Origin: Acidimicrobiales bacterium
GTDB taxonomy: Bacteria > Actinomycetota > Acidimicrobiia > Acidimicrobiales > RAAP-2
Direction of reading: 5' to 3'
NCBI GenBank assembly: GCA_015478655.1
Contig: JADMIJ010000003.1
Location: 1-64,000, forward strand
Length of the DNA stretch: 64,000 bases
Of this stretch, positions 8,570 through 19,660 are shown one piece after another. The notes below the pieces were generated by a model, which worked only from the letters and a program-made list of their open reading frames with translations, was not told the DNA's origin and ran no database searches. Each line of letters begins with the position of its first letter. Position 1 is the first letter of the stretch. Position numbers and translations under genes: made by a program.

Positions 8570-9703
8570 GTGAACTATGCCCCAGCAACCATCGCCACCC
8601 GGCCGCGGCACGTCTCTGCCCGCTTCGATCTGGTGCTGCTGGCGAGCACCATGGTCCTGGCCGTGGGCGGGGTCATCATCATCTACTCCGCCACCAGGGG
8701 CAACCTGTCCCTGGCCCGCCTCGATCCCCACTACTACCTCAAGCGCCAGGCCGTCTTCGTGGTCCTCGGAGTGGTGGTGATGGCGGCCGTGGCGCTGTTC
8801 GACTACCGGCGCCTCGAGCAGATCAGCACCGTGCTCTACGTAGCCATCCTCGTGGGCCTGCTCGGCGTGCTGGCGCTGGGGTCGAGCTCGCAGGGCTCCC
8901 AGCGCTGGTTCTCGGTGGGGGGCCAACAGCTGCAGCCCTCGGAGTTCGCCACCGTGGTCCTGATCATCGCCATCGCCACCTACTGCTCGCGACGGCCGGA
9001 CGGCCTCGACTTCCGCGACATGGTCCGGGTGGTGCTGCTGGCCGCCGTGCCGATCCTGTTGGTCATCAAGCAGCCCGACCTCGGGACTGGCATCGTGATG
9101 ATGGTGATCCTGATGGTGATGTTGGCCGCGGCCGGCATCCCCGGCCGCTATCTGGTGCTCCTCATTGTCGGAGCGGTGCTGCTGGTCATCCTTGCCATCA
9201 ACGTGGGGTTGGTGAAGCACTACCAGATCGACCGCCTGACCAGTTTCATCTCTCCCAACGGCGCCAGTCAGAACGCCATCTACAACGTGACCCAGGCCAA
9301 GGAAGCCATCGCCGTGGGGGGTGTGTTCGGCCAGGGACTGTTTCACGGTGCCCTCACCAACCTGGCCTATGTACCCGAGCAGAAGACCGATTTCATCTTC
9401 TCCGCCGTCGGTGAGCAACTCGGGTTCGTCGGGGCGGGGGTGCTCCTCATGGTCTATGGCGTCGTGGCCTGGCGGGTGCTCCGGACGGCCCAACTGGCCC
9501 GGGACAACTTCGGCCGCCTGCTCTGCTCGGGGGTCTTCGCCCTGCTGGTCTTCTCCATTTTCGAGAACGTGGGCATGAACATGGGGATCATGCCGGTGGC
9601 CGGGATCCCGTTGCCCTTCCTCTCCTACGGAGGTTCGTCGGTCGTGGTCTTCTTCGCCGCCATCGGGCTGACCCTCAGTGTCAACGCACGGAGCGTCCGG
9701 TGA
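8570..9703 (+). CDS. SEDS family peptidoglycan glycosyltransferase (RodA/FtsW type)
   Basis: Polymerises lipid II into glycan strands. The product is about 377 residues with about ten membrane helices. Family signatures include the QPSEFA motif, K-Q-P-D-L-G-T (RodA-like), the Y-V-P-E-Q-K-T-D-F-I-F-S block, and F-L-S-Y-G-G-S near the C-terminus. The GTG at 8570 has GGAG 7 nt upstream; an in-frame GTG at 8552 follows a stronger GGGGAGG and would add six residues. A TAACCT box at 8545-8550 suggests a local promoter. The last codons overlap the next gene (GTGA). No partner transpeptidase gene is adjacent. It is the first of two SEDS genes within 3.2 kb; RodA rather than FtsW is favoured but not certain. 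Confidence 0.9.
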   Translation: MNYAPATIATRPRHVSARFDLVLLASTMVLAVGGVIIIYSATRGNLSLARLDPHYYLKRQAVFVVLGVVVMAAVALFDYRRLEQISTVLYVAILVGLLGVLALGSSSQGSQRWFSVGGQQLQPSEFATVVLIIAIATYCSRRPDGLDFRDMVRVVLLAAVPILLVIKQPDLGTGIVMMVILMVMLAAAGIPGRYLVLLIVGAVLLVILAINVGLVKHYQIDRLTSFISPNGASQNAIYNVTQAKEAIAVGGVFGQGLFHGALTNLAYVPEQKTDFIFSAVGEQLGFVGAGVLLMVYGVVAWRVLRTAQLARDNFGRLLCSGVFALLVFSIFENVGMNMGIMPVAGIPLPFLSYGGSSVVVFFAAIGLTLSVNARSVR

Positions 9704-10335
9704 CCGACCCCCGTGGCGGGCACGTGGCGGTGCCGGACCCCGTGCTATCGGATGCAGCGGACCCGCCGGTGGATGCGCCGCTGGGCGCGCCGGTTCAGGC
9801 CGAGCCCGCGGGCGCAGAGACTCCGTCACCGGTGAGCGACGGACCCGCGGAAGCGCAGGAGGCGACCGCCGACGCCGTGGCCCCCGACCCGCAGCTGTCC
9901 CGGTTCTCGATGGCGCTGGTCTCCGCTGTCTCGGTCGACCTTCCCAATCAGCATCCGACGGTGGTCCTCCGCGAGTCCGAGTCGCCCCGGCGCCAGCTGT
10001 CCTTCTCCGTGGGATTGCCGGAGGCGGTGGCCCTCTCCCACGCCATGCGCAGGATTCCGACCCCCCGGCCACTGACCCCCGAGCTCCTCAGCGGGATCCT
10101 GCAGTCCTTCGACGTCGACGTGGTCGCCGTCCGCCTCGTCGGGCGGCAGGGCTCGATCTACTTCGCCGAACTGGATCTGCAGGGCCGGAGCGGACGATCG
10201 GTCCATTCGTGCCGCCCCTCCGACGCCTTGACGGTGGCCTTGCTCCAGCCCGTGCCCGTGCCCATCCTCATCGACCGCCGGCTGCTCGACCTGGATGGGG
10301 ATGTCCTGCCACCGGGACCGCCACCGGCCGCGTGA
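9700..10335 (+). CDS. bifunctional nuclease (DUF151) domain protein
   Basis: A protein of 211 residues. The first 65 are acidic, Ala/Pro-rich and probably disordered. Residues about 70-195 match the DUF151 nuclease family: S-V-G-L-P-E-A-V-A-L, P-T/R-P-L-T-P-E-L, the Y-F-A-E-L strand and the diagnostic S-C-R-P-S-D-A-L-T-V-A-L-L motif. Some plant and archaeal relatives have RNase/DNase activity; bacterial roles are little known. It is translationally coupled to the SEDS gene (GTGA overlap) and stops 16 bp before the convergent second SEDS gene. Confidence 0.8.
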   Translation: MTDPRGGHVAVPDPVLSDAADPPVDAPLGAPVQAEPAGAETPSPVSDGPAEAQEATADAVAPDPQLSRFSMALVSAVSVDLPNQHPTVVLRESESPRRQLSFSVGLPEAVALSHAMRRIPTPRPLTPELLSGILQSFDVDVVAVRLVGRQGSIYFAELDLQGRSGRSVHSCRPSDALTVALLQPVPVPILIDRRLLDLDGDVLPPGPPPAA

Positions 10336-10351
10336 TCGGCTGAGCCGCGTC

Positions 10352-11758
10352 TCAGCCGCCGCTCAGCAGTCGCTCCCGCCGTTCCTGACTCTTCTCGAAC
10401 TGCGTCTGATCGGCTGTGTCGACCGCCGCTCCGCCCTCGTCGGAGATGCGCATGAGCAATGCGATGAGTACGTAGTTGGCGACGAGGGCCGAGCCTCCGT
10501 AGGCGACGAACGGCAGGGAGACGCCCGTCAGGGGCAGGAGGCGAACGATCCCGGCCATGATGAAGAAGGCCTGGAAGCCGATGATCATGGTGAGGCCGGC
10601 CGCGGTGAGCTTGGCGAACTCGGACCGAGCAGCCTGGGCGATGCGCAGTCCGGTCCCCACCAGCAGCAGGTAAGCCGCCACCACCATGGTGGAGCCGAGC
10701 AGTCCCATCTCCTCGCCGAGGACCGAGAAGATGAAGTCGGTGTTCGGCTCGGGGATCTTGTAGGCGCCGAATCCCAGCCCGAGTCCCGACCCGCCGATAC
10801 CCCCGCTGCCCAGCGCGTACCAGGCCATCCGGACCTGCCCGCCCGGGTCCTTGGGAAGGACCTTGTTCGGATCCAGCCAGGTCTCCACCCGGATATGGGT
10901 CTGAGAGAAGAAGTGACTGGCCAGGTAGGCACCGACGGCGAACAGGACGACCCCGAGCACCAGGTAGCCGGTGCGCCCGGTGGTCACCCACAGCAGACCG
11001 ATGAACAGGGTGAACAACATGGCCGAAAAGCCGATGTCGTGCTCGAGGCTCATCACCCCGATGGCGAACACCCACGCCAGTCCGATGGTGGCCAGGGGCC
11101 GGGGGTCGAGGACCAGGTGGTTGCCGAACCTGGCCGTGGGTATGGTCAGCAGCTCGCGCTTCTCGGCGAAGTACGAGGCGAAGAAGATGGCCAGCACGAT
11201 CTTGGCCAGCTCCACCGGTTGGAAGGAGAACTGCCCGAAGTGAATCCAGAGCCTGGCTCCACGGATGCTCTGGCCGAAGTGGGGGGCAAGGGGGAGGAGC
11301 AACAAGATGACCGCCCCGGCCAGCAGGAGATAGCGGTACCGGTCGAGGTCGCGGGACCGGCGGATGACGGCCAGGGTGAGCACATAGGCGGCCACCCCAC
11401 CCGCGGTCCACGCCGCCTGCAAGGGTGCGAAGTTCGAGTCATTGGCCAGATCGATGCGCACGATCATCACGTAGCCGAGGCCGTTCAACAGGAAGGCGAT
11501 GGGGAGGACCACCGCCACCGCGTTGGGCACGAAGATCCGGTTGGCGATATGGGCCACTCCGCCCAGGGAGAGCATGATGATCATCAGCGGGATGACGTCG
11601 GCGGGCGGCGACTTGGTGTTCCCCAAGATCATGAGGGTGTAGGCGGCGACGACGATGGCCGAGGCCGCCACCAGCAGGCCGAGCTCGGTGCGGCGACGCG
11701 CCTTGAAGGCCCGATGGGGCCGCCTGGACGTCGAGGTACGCAGGGTCGTGGCTGACAT
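10352..11758 (-). CDS. second SEDS family protein, long N-terminal region
   Basis: A protein of 468 residues with about 12 predicted membrane helices, the first four forming an extension typical of actinobacterial FtsW/RodA proteins found in penicillin-binding-protein clusters. Signatures: F-Q-P-V-E-L-A-K-I-V-L-A, R-P-L-A-T, L-E-H-D-I-G-F-S (in place of the usual QPDLGT), E-P-N-T-D-F-I-F-S and F-V-A-Y-G-G-S. It faces the other SEDS gene tail to tail. The two are clearly different subfamilies, not a recent duplication. The expected partner PBP gene is absent here. Confidence 0.9.
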   Translation of the reverse strand: MSATTLRTSTSRRPHRAFKARRRTELGLLVAASAIVVAAYTLMILGNTKSPPADVIPLMIIMLSLGGVAHIANRIFVPNAVAVVLPIAFLLNGLGYVMIVRIDLANDSNFAPLQAAWTAGGVAAYVLTLAVIRRSRDLDRYRYLLLAGAVILLLLPLAPHFGQSIRGARLWIHFGQFSFQPVELAKIVLAIFFASYFAEKRELLTIPTARFGNHLVLDPRPLATIGLAWVFAIGVMSLEHDIGFSAMLFTLFIGLLWVTTGRTGYLVLGVVLFAVGAYLASHFFSQTHIRVETWLDPNKVLPKDPGGQVRMAWYALGSGGIGGSGLGLGFGAYKIPEPNTDFIFSVLGEEMGLLGSTMVVAAYLLLVGTGLRIAQAARSEFAKLTAAGLTMIIGFQAFFIMAGIVRLLPLTGVSLPFVAYGGSALVANYVLIALLMRISDEGGAAVDTADQTQFEKSQERRERLLSGG

Positions 11759-12052
11759 TCAGGGGGAGCCTATCGGTGCCCGGCCGATGGGCGGTGGAGC
11801 CAATCGGTCCCGCACAGGGACCCGTCCGCTCGCTGGTCCCCACCCACCACCAGGAGAATTCGACCCCTGGACGGCACCATCCCGGTGCACCAGGTCACGA
11901 TCGCGGCCCGCGGTTCCACTACCATGGCGGATCTGCGGCGGTCGCCCGACGGTCCGGCCGCTTCGACGTCCGGATCGAGGGCCCGAACTCCCAGGCCCGC
12001 CGGCCCGGTCACCGATAGGGAGCCGAACCAACCCGCTCAGGAGACGTACCCG

Positions 12053-13261
12053 ATGCTGGTTTCCCGCATCCCTCGTGTGTCGACAAGGTTGATCGCCGGA
12101 GCGGCCATTGTCGTCTGGTTGCTGTCCGGCGCCTACATGTTCCATTTCGGCGCCTCGTGGCATCTCGACCTCCGCGTGTACCGCGCTGCGGGTGATGCCC
12201 TCTACCACGGTGGATCGCCGTTCACCGTGGACTTCACCCACAACCGGTTGCCGTTCACGTACACCCCCTTCGCCCTCCTGGTGCTCAGCCCACTGGCACT
12301 CGGCCGGCTGGGCCTGGTCGAGACCGGGTGGTGGTTGGCCAGCGCGGCCTCCCTCATCACGACCGTCGCCCTGGCCATCATGGCGAGCTCGGCTCTTCCC
12401 GCCCGGCGGGCGTGGGCCCTGGCCGGACTCCTGGGCGGAGTGGCCTCCCTGGCCCTCGAGCCGGTGCGCAGCAACTTCGACTACGGGCAGGTCAACCTCA
12501 TCCTCATGGTGATGATCGTGGCCGACGTGACCGTCGTCCGGTCGTCATGGAGGGGGGTCCTGATCGGGCTGGCGGCGGCGATCAAGCTGACGCCGCTGGT
12601 CTTCCTGTTCTACTTCGTGGCGACCCGGCAGTGGCGCGCTCTGCTGCGCGGCATCGGCGTCTTCGTGGGGGCGGCGGCCGTCAGCTGGGCCGTCCTTCCG
12701 TCCGACTCGGTCCGGTACTGGTTCCATCAGGTGTCCGATGCCTCCCGGACCGGCGCCCTCGGGGTGGTGAGCAACCAGTCGTGGAACGGGATGGTGCATC
12801 GTCCCCCGTTCGGCGGCGGCCCCGCCGGAACGGCCGTGTGGGTGTCGCTGTCGGTGGTGACCCTGGCCGGCGGCGCCGTCCTGTGCCGGTGGATGGTGGA
12901 GGAGGGCCGCACCGCCGAGGCCGTGCTGGCCCTGGCCCTGACCGAGCTCCTGGTCAGCCCGGTGTCATGGACCCATCACTGGTCGTGGCTGGCCCTGGCC
13001 CCGGTCGTTGCCGCCAGCCTGTGGGGGAGGTACCGCGTCGTGGCCGTGGTGCTGTTGGCGCTGCTCGGCCTGGGGGTGGTCGCTCCGTACCTGTGGCTCC
13101 GGAGCCCTCCTCTGTCCTATCTGGCCAGCAACGCCCTCGTGGTGGGTGGGGCAGCCGTCCTCGTCGCCTGGGTGGTGGCCGAGTGGCTTCGCCGATCGGC
13201 CGGCACTGACGTCGATGCCGCCTCGCCGTCGGCGCCGGTGCCACTGGGGCCGACCAGCTGA
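12053..13261 (+). CDS. GT87-type polyprenol-phosphate-mannose-dependent mannosyltransferase
   Basis: A multi-spanning membrane protein of 402 residues in the GT87 (DUF2029) family. ATG 12053 is chosen because AGGAG lies 9 nt upstream; the frame is open further upstream without good signals. Visible hallmarks are H-L-D-L-R-V-Y-R in the first extracellular loop with the catalytic Asp, F-T-Y-T-P-F-A-L-L, N-F-D-Y-G-Q-V-N and N-Q-S-W-N-G. These enzymes add mannose from polyprenyl-phosphate mannose to lipoglycans on the outer face of the membrane; exact linkage cannot be told. The donor could come from the synthase at 24673. Confidence 0.85.
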   Translation: MLVSRIPRVSTRLIAGAAIVVWLLSGAYMFHFGASWHLDLRVYRAAGDALYHGGSPFTVDFTHNRLPFTYTPFALLVLSPLALGRLGLVETGWWLASAASLITTVALAIMASSALPARRAWALAGLLGGVASLALEPVRSNFDYGQVNLILMVMIVADVTVVRSSWRGVLIGLAAAIKLTPLVFLFYFVATRQWRALLRGIGVFVGAAAVSWAVLPSDSVRYWFHQVSDASRTGALGVVSNQSWNGMVHRPPFGGGPAGTAVWVSLSVVTLAGGAVLCRWMVEEGRTAEAVLALALTELLVSPVSWTHHWSWLALAPVVAASLWGRYRVVAVVLLALLGLGVVAPYLWLRSPPLSYLASNALVVGGAAVLVAWVVAEWLRRSAGTDVDAASPSAPVPLGPTS

Positions 13262-13332
13262 CCGCCCGGACTCCACAGCCCGGCCTCGATCGCCGCCCGC
13301 TCTCGTCACGGCGGCACCGACGGGCTCGCCTT

Positions 13333-13394
13333 GGCGGCGACCGGCCCCCTGACCTCGGGCTTTTGGGATGGTGCCCATTGGGCGGCGACCGGCC
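13333..13394 (+). repeat. pair of 14-bp direct repeats upstream of MptB-like gene
   Basis: GGCGGCGACCGGCC occurs at 13333-13346 and again at 13381-13394, a centre spacing of 48 bp, about 80 nt before the GTG of the next gene. Spaced direct repeats in a 209-bp intergenic gap could be regulator sites, but GC-rich chance repeats are possible. Confidence 0.5.
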
Positions 13395-13470
13395 GGGTTA
13401 ACGTTTCCAGCTACATCGTCCGCCGGTTCCCGTCGCTGGTCGGGGGTCGAACAGAAGGAGCAAGGTAGGA

Positions 13471-14911
13471 GTGCCCACCGTTGTGCGCGGACCACGCCTA
13501 CACCACGCGGTCCGGTCGCTGAGTCTGTGGATCGGCATCGGCACCTGCGGATCGATCGGCATGGCCATGGTGGGCACCACCCTGGGAGCCATCCCCCAGC
13601 CGGGTGACTCCGGCTGGTGGTTCCATGTCAGCGCCGGTGGGTCGGCACTGGCCCACGTCGGCTTCTACGCCAGTGTCGTGCTCCTCATCGCCGGCTGGCT
13701 CGGGGTCGGCCTCCACGCCCGCCGGGGCCAGCTGACCGTCCCGCGGGCCTGGGTCATCCTGGCCCTGTGGGGACTGCCGCTGCTGGTCGGGCCACCCCTG
13801 TTCAGCCGGGACATCTACAGCTACATCGGGCAGGGTCAGCTCGCCTTCCACGGGCTCAACCCCTACTCGGTGCCCCCCTCGGCGCTGGGGAGCGGGCCCC
13901 TGCTCGCCTCCATCGCCAGTGTCTGGCGCCACACGGCGTCTCCCTACGGCCCCCTGTTCGTGACCGTGAGCCGGGGTGCGGCCGCGATATCGGGCGGCTC
14001 GCTCGTGGTCCAGGTCATGGTGTTCCGCCTCATGGAGCTCATCGGTGTGGTGCTGATCATGGTCTCCCTGCCCCGGCTGTCGCGTCGGCTGGGGACCGAT
14101 CCGGGCCTGGCGCTCTGGCTCGGTGCCCTCAGCCCCCTGGCGTTGTTCAGCTTCATCGCCTCCGGCCACAACGACGCCCTCATGGTCGGCCTGCTGTTGG
14201 CGGGTGTGACACTGGCCACCGACGGTCGTGTGGCGGTGGGCCTCACCCTGTGTGCCCTGGCGGCCACCATCAAGCTGCCGGCGGCGGCGGCGATCGTGTT
14301 CATCGCCGTGGACCAGTACCGGAGAGCGCCGGGGCCGAGGCGTGGGCGGGTCATCCTCGAGGCGGTCGTCCTACCCGTGGCGGTGATCGCCGGTGTCACC
14401 CTGGCGTCGGGCCTGGGCTGGACGTGGCTCGGGCCGACCGCCCTCCACGTGCCGACCGAACTTCGGGTGCTGTCCACCCCCGCCGTGTCGCTCGGCGTGT
14501 TCTTCCACTCGATACTCCACGCCGTCGGGATCCCGGCAGCCCAGAGCGTCACGGTGACGGTCACCCAATTCGTCTTTGGCCTGCTGGCCGTGGCCGGAAC
14601 GGCGTGGCTGGTGGGCAACGCCCACCGGCTCGAGGTGGTGCGATTGTTGGGACTGGCCCTCCTCCTCATCGTCGTCGGCAGTCCCACCGTGTGGCCCTGG
14701 TACCTGATGTGGGGGCTGGCCATCCTGGCCGCCACTCCCGCCCAGCGCTCGAGGGTCCTGGCCGCCGTGGCCGGGTTTGCCATGTTGGCGGTGGGCCCCG
14801 GCGGGACCCCGATGCTGGGTGGCGATGCGTACTATGTGATCGCGCCGCTGGCGCTGGCGGGATGCATCTGGTTGATCTGGGATCGACATTGGCGGGCGGT
14901 GGTGTCGGGCT

Positions 14912-14922
<11 letters not shown>
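13471..14922 (+). CDS. MptA/MptB-like alpha-1,6-mannosyltransferase
   Basis: A protein of 483 residues with about 12 membrane helices. The block S-R-D-I-Y-S-Y-I-G-Q-G, then H-G-L-N-P-Y and later S-P-Y-G-P-L-F, is diagnostic of the MptA/MptB polyprenyl-phosphomannose-dependent alpha-1,6-mannosyltransferases that build lipomannan cores in Corynebacterineae. The GTG start has AGAAGGAG 10 nt upstream. The gene overlaps the next by 11 nt (its last codons contain the next ATG), indicating an operon of three glycosyltransferases. Whether it initiates or extends the mannan backbone is unknown. Confidence 0.87.
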
Positions 14923-16203
<1,281 letters not shown>

Positions 16204-16207
<4 letters not shown>

Positions 16208-17964
16208 GGGTCAGGGAGCAGCTGGAAGCGGTGGCGCCCCGTCTGGTCCGGCCGGCCCGGACCGACCCGGCGGACCAGCGCTCGGCCGTGCCGCCCCCGG
16301 CCGGACCGAGCATGCTCTTCGAGCGGTGCGCGTGGACCGTGGTCTGGCTGGGGGTGCTCACCTCCGGACTGGGATTCTGGGGGGCATGGACCTCGTGGAC
16401 GGGAGCTGCGGTGGTGGCGCCGCTGTTGGTGGTAGTGGGTGCCATCGGCATGGCCGTCGTCTGGATGGTCGACAACCCCAACGGCCCGGTCATGCAGCTG
16501 GTTGCCTTCGGCTCGGCCTTGACCGCGGTCGGCGTGCCCGAGGCCGTGGCCACCCACACCCGCCAGTACTTCACCACCGATTCGGCCGCCTTCAACCAGG
16601 TGGCGGCCCAGGTCCTGCTGCACGGGATGAATCCCTACTCGGCATCGATGGCGCCGGCGGCCAAGCTGTTGAACTTCCCCTCGCACTTCTGGACCTACAC
16701 GGTCGACGGGGGACACGTGACCACGGTCTCCTACCCGGCCGGGTCCTTCCTGCTCCAGGCCCCGATCATGGCGCTCGGGTTCCATCACGAGGTCACCGAC
16801 TGGATGGATCTGGCGGCCTGGCTGGTGACCGGCGTGCTGCTGTTCGTGATGGTGCCGGCTTCACTGCGCTGGCTGCCTGCCCTCATCGTGCTGACCCCGC
16901 TGTTCGTGGGCATGTTCGCCAACGGCGGGACGGACGCCCTCTTCTTCCCGTTCCTGGTCGTGGCGGTCTGGCACTGGGACCGGTTCGGCACCGGCAAGGG
17001 CGCCGGCATGGCCGGTTGGATCGGGCCGTTGTGCTTGGGACTGGCCAGCTCTATCAAGCAGACACCGTGGTTCTGTGTCCCGTTCCTGGTGATCGGTGTG
17101 GCGCTGGAGGCGCACCGGGGCGGCCGCAACCCATGGTTCGTGGCGTCGCGCTACCTGGGCACCGTGGTGGCGGTGTTCGCCCTCTTCAACCTGCCCTTCA
17201 TCATCTGGCAGCCGGGCGCATGGTGGCGCGGAGCCCTCCTCCCCTTCGCCCAACCTCTGGTGGCCGATGGCCAGGGAGCGGTGACGCTGGCACTGCACGG
17301 GTTCACCGGAGGCGTCTCCCTGGGGTTGCTGTCGGTGGCCGGGGCCCTGGCCTACGCGGCGCTGGTGGCGGCCTTCGTCCTCTGGTACCCGCGGATGAAG
17401 CGGGTCTGGCTCTTCCTGTTGCCCGGGGTGCTGTTCCTTCCCGGTCGCAGCCTGTCCAGCTACCTCATCGACTTCTTCCCCGCCGCGGTGATCGCGGCCC
17501 TGACCGTGGCGACTCCGGCGCGGGCGGGCCGGACGCGGGGCACCGCGGCGCGGCGGTGGGCCGCACTGGCCGTGGCCGGACCGATGGTGGCCGCCGTGGC
17601 CGTGTCCTGGGTCGCATTCAGCTCCGCCCCCCTCCGACTGTCGGTGGACGGTTTTCGCACCTCGAACGCCACGCAGCGTCTCGACGCCGTCACCGTCACG
17701 GTGCACAACCTCTCAGGGCGCTCCCTCACACCGCACTTCATGGTGACCATCGGCGGTTCCCATCCGACCGGATTCTGGTCGCCCGCCACCCGTGGCCCCG
17801 TCGTGATCGGCCCCGGCGCCACCGCAACCGTGACCATTCGCCCCAATGACTACACCTGGTCACCCAACCGGGGCACCTACTGGCTGGTGGCGGCGTACAC
17901 CTCGTCTCCCAATGCGCTGAGCACCTCAGCGCCCCAGTTCTGGAGGCTCGGACGGGCACAGTGA
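16204..17964 (+). CDS. membrane glycosyltransferase-like protein with C-terminal beta domain
   Basis: A protein of 586 residues from GTG 16204, chosen because it overlaps the preceding stop (GTGA); ATG 16312 is an alternative. About eleven membrane helices occupy 37-460. Motifs resemble GT-C enzymes: H-G-M-N-P-Y near 140 (as in MptB H-G-L-N-P-Y), T-T-V-S-Y-P-A-G-S, F-A-N-G-G-T-D-A-L and S-S-I-K-Q-T-P-W. Beyond the last helix, about 110 residues form a predicted extracellular beta-rich domain with N-L-S-G-R-S-L-T-P-H-F and V-I-G-P-G-A-T-A-T-V-T-I, resembling immunoglobulin-like folds. I do not recognise a named family; a mannosyl- or glucosyltransferase of the same operon is the best guess. 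Confidence 0.75.
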
Positions 17965-18003
17965 CCCCGGGCGGGAACGGCAGGGTCTATGGACCGGCAG
18001 GGC

Positions 18004-19389
18004 TTATGGGGTGACGGAGCCGGCGGCGGGATCGGCAGACTGTCCCGCCGGCAGCGGGTCCTGGACCGGAACCGTGGTGGCAATGGCCTGGGCCGCCACA
18101 CCCGGTCCGGCCTCGGGACGACGAATCGTCAGCATGACGGCCACACCGACCATGAACACCACCATGGCGAGGAAGAGCGAGTTGCCCTCGAGGAGTTGCC
18201 ACCCGTGCTCGGTGAGTTCGACGTTGGAACCGTGGGGCACCCTCCAGATCGGTCCCCACCAGAACAAGGCCGCGCCGGCCAGTGCCCACAGCCGGCCCCC
18301 CGCCGGACGATCGGGGGCCCAGACCAGCCAGATCAACACGGGCACGATCCACACCATGTGGTGTTCCCACGTGATGGGGGATACCAGCAGCCCGGTGGTG
18401 GCGCACACCAGCACGCCGAGGAAGTTGGACGAGGATCGCCACGCCCACCGGGCCAGGGCGATGCCCAGGACCAGCACCACGGCGCTGGTCAGGGTGATGA
18501 GTGCCGTCGACACCACCCGGTGATCGACCCGATCAGCCACGGCCCGCAGGCTCTGGTTGCTGATGAAGAACACGCCCCCGACCCGCTTGGCGTCGGTGGC
18601 GTACTTGGTCCAGTAGGACCATGAGACGCCGGGGTCGGTGGCCGCCGTGGCCGCCGTGGACACGGCAAAGGTGCCCAGGGCCACCCAGGCCGCCCGCGTC
18701 TGGCGGGTGACGAAGAGGTAGGGCACGAACACCAGGGGGGTCAGCTTGACGGCGGCCACCACTCCGATCAGCACGCCACGAGGCAGCGTCCGCCCGCCGA
18801 GTCGCAGGTGACCGGTCAGATCAGCCAACGCCAACGCAGCCAGCACCACATTGACCTGTCCGAAGGCGAACGTCAGATGGACGGGCTCCATCCAGAACAC
18901 CGGAGCCATCAGCACCAGCGACCACAGCAGCCGCCGCCGGCGGTCCAGGCCGGGGCGGACGGCTCGCAGGGAGAGCCACACCAGGGTGAACAGGGCGGCC
19001 ACGTTCACCAGGCTCCAGAGCACCTGGGCCGCGTTCAGGGGGAGGATGTTGAGGGGGGCGAACACCAGGGCGGCAAAGGGCGGATAGGTGAAGGGGAGAT
19101 GCGGCGGCGCCGGCAGGCCAGCGAGATACAGACGACCGTCCACGAGGTGGCGAGCACCCATCAGGTAGACGGCGATGTCGAGCTGCCGGCGATGCCACGA
19201 GAGCCCGAGGGCGCCCACCACCACGAGCCCGGTCGACACGGCGCCGGCCATCCACGCCACCGGGACCCAGCTGGCGGCCCGGTGGCCCTCGGAGTCCCCG
19301 GTCGAGGGGGCACCGGGCTCGGGGTGTGACTCGGCGGCGGGATCGATGACGGTGCTCACCCGGTCACGTCCGCCAACGCCCGATGACAC
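18004..19389 (-). CDS. second GT87-type mannosyltransferase
   Basis: A protein of up to 461 residues. GTG 19389 is the upstream-most plausible start; GTG 19359 would remove ten residues. After a disordered N-terminus of about 40 residues come about 11 helices with the GT87 pattern: R-Q-L-D-I-A-V-Y with the putative catalytic Asp, F-T-Y-P-P-F-A-A-L, F-G-Q-V-N and I-S-N-Q-S-L-R. It is the same family as the gene at 12053 but only distantly alike. It converges on the four-gene glycosyltransferase run (39-bp gap) and diverges from ppk. Confidence 0.85.
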   Translation of the reverse strand: MSSGVGGRDRVSTVIDPAAESHPEPGAPSTGDSEGHRAASWVPVAWMAGAVSTGLVVVGALGLSWHRRQLDIAVYLMGARHLVDGRLYLAGLPAPPHLPFTYPPFAALVFAPLNILPLNAAQVLWSLVNVAALFTLVWLSLRAVRPGLDRRRRLLWSLVLMAPVFWMEPVHLTFAFGQVNVVLAALALADLTGHLRLGGRTLPRGVLIGVVAAVKLTPLVFVPYLFVTRQTRAAWVALGTFAVSTAATAATDPGVSWSYWTKYATDAKRVGGVFFISNQSLRAVADRVDHRVVSTALITLTSAVVLVLGIALARWAWRSSSNFLGVLVCATTGLLVSPITWEHHMVWIVPVLIWLVWAPDRPAGGRLWALAGAALFWWGPIWRVPHGSNVELTEHGWQLLEGNSLFLAMVVFMVGVAVMLTIRRPEAGPGVAAQAIATTVPVQDPLPAGQSADPAAGSVTP

Positions 19390-19660
19390 TGGAGCCCGGT
19401 CGAAGGGGCCGGGAGTGCCCGGCGGTGACCGTCAACTGGGGGGCTCCCGCCCGGCGCACGCACGTCAAGAATTCCAGCGTACAAACTCGGAGGGTGGCCA
19501 TTGCGGCAGAGGACGGGTCCGAAGCGCACGCCCACGCCGCCGCGGTCCCACAACCAGGGCAGTCCTCGGGCCCTTCTGGGCCAGCGTTAGGGGGGAGCCC
19601 GACCGCTCCTCGCGGGATACCATGAACCGGCAATGAAGTGTTCTGTCATGAGTGCGTGCC

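Noticed and set aside
7412-10072. An 886-codon open frame on the minus strand across mltG, aroE, the SEDS gene and DUF151
   Set aside because: It lies antisense to four well-conserved genes and its translation is Arg/Gly/His/Pro/Gln-rich with no domain. High GC makes such open antisense frames common.
10295-11755. 486-codon plus-strand frame opposite the second SEDS gene
   Set aside because: The minus-strand product has helices and SEDS signatures; the plus product is Asp/Glu/Gly/His/Gln-rich without a domain.
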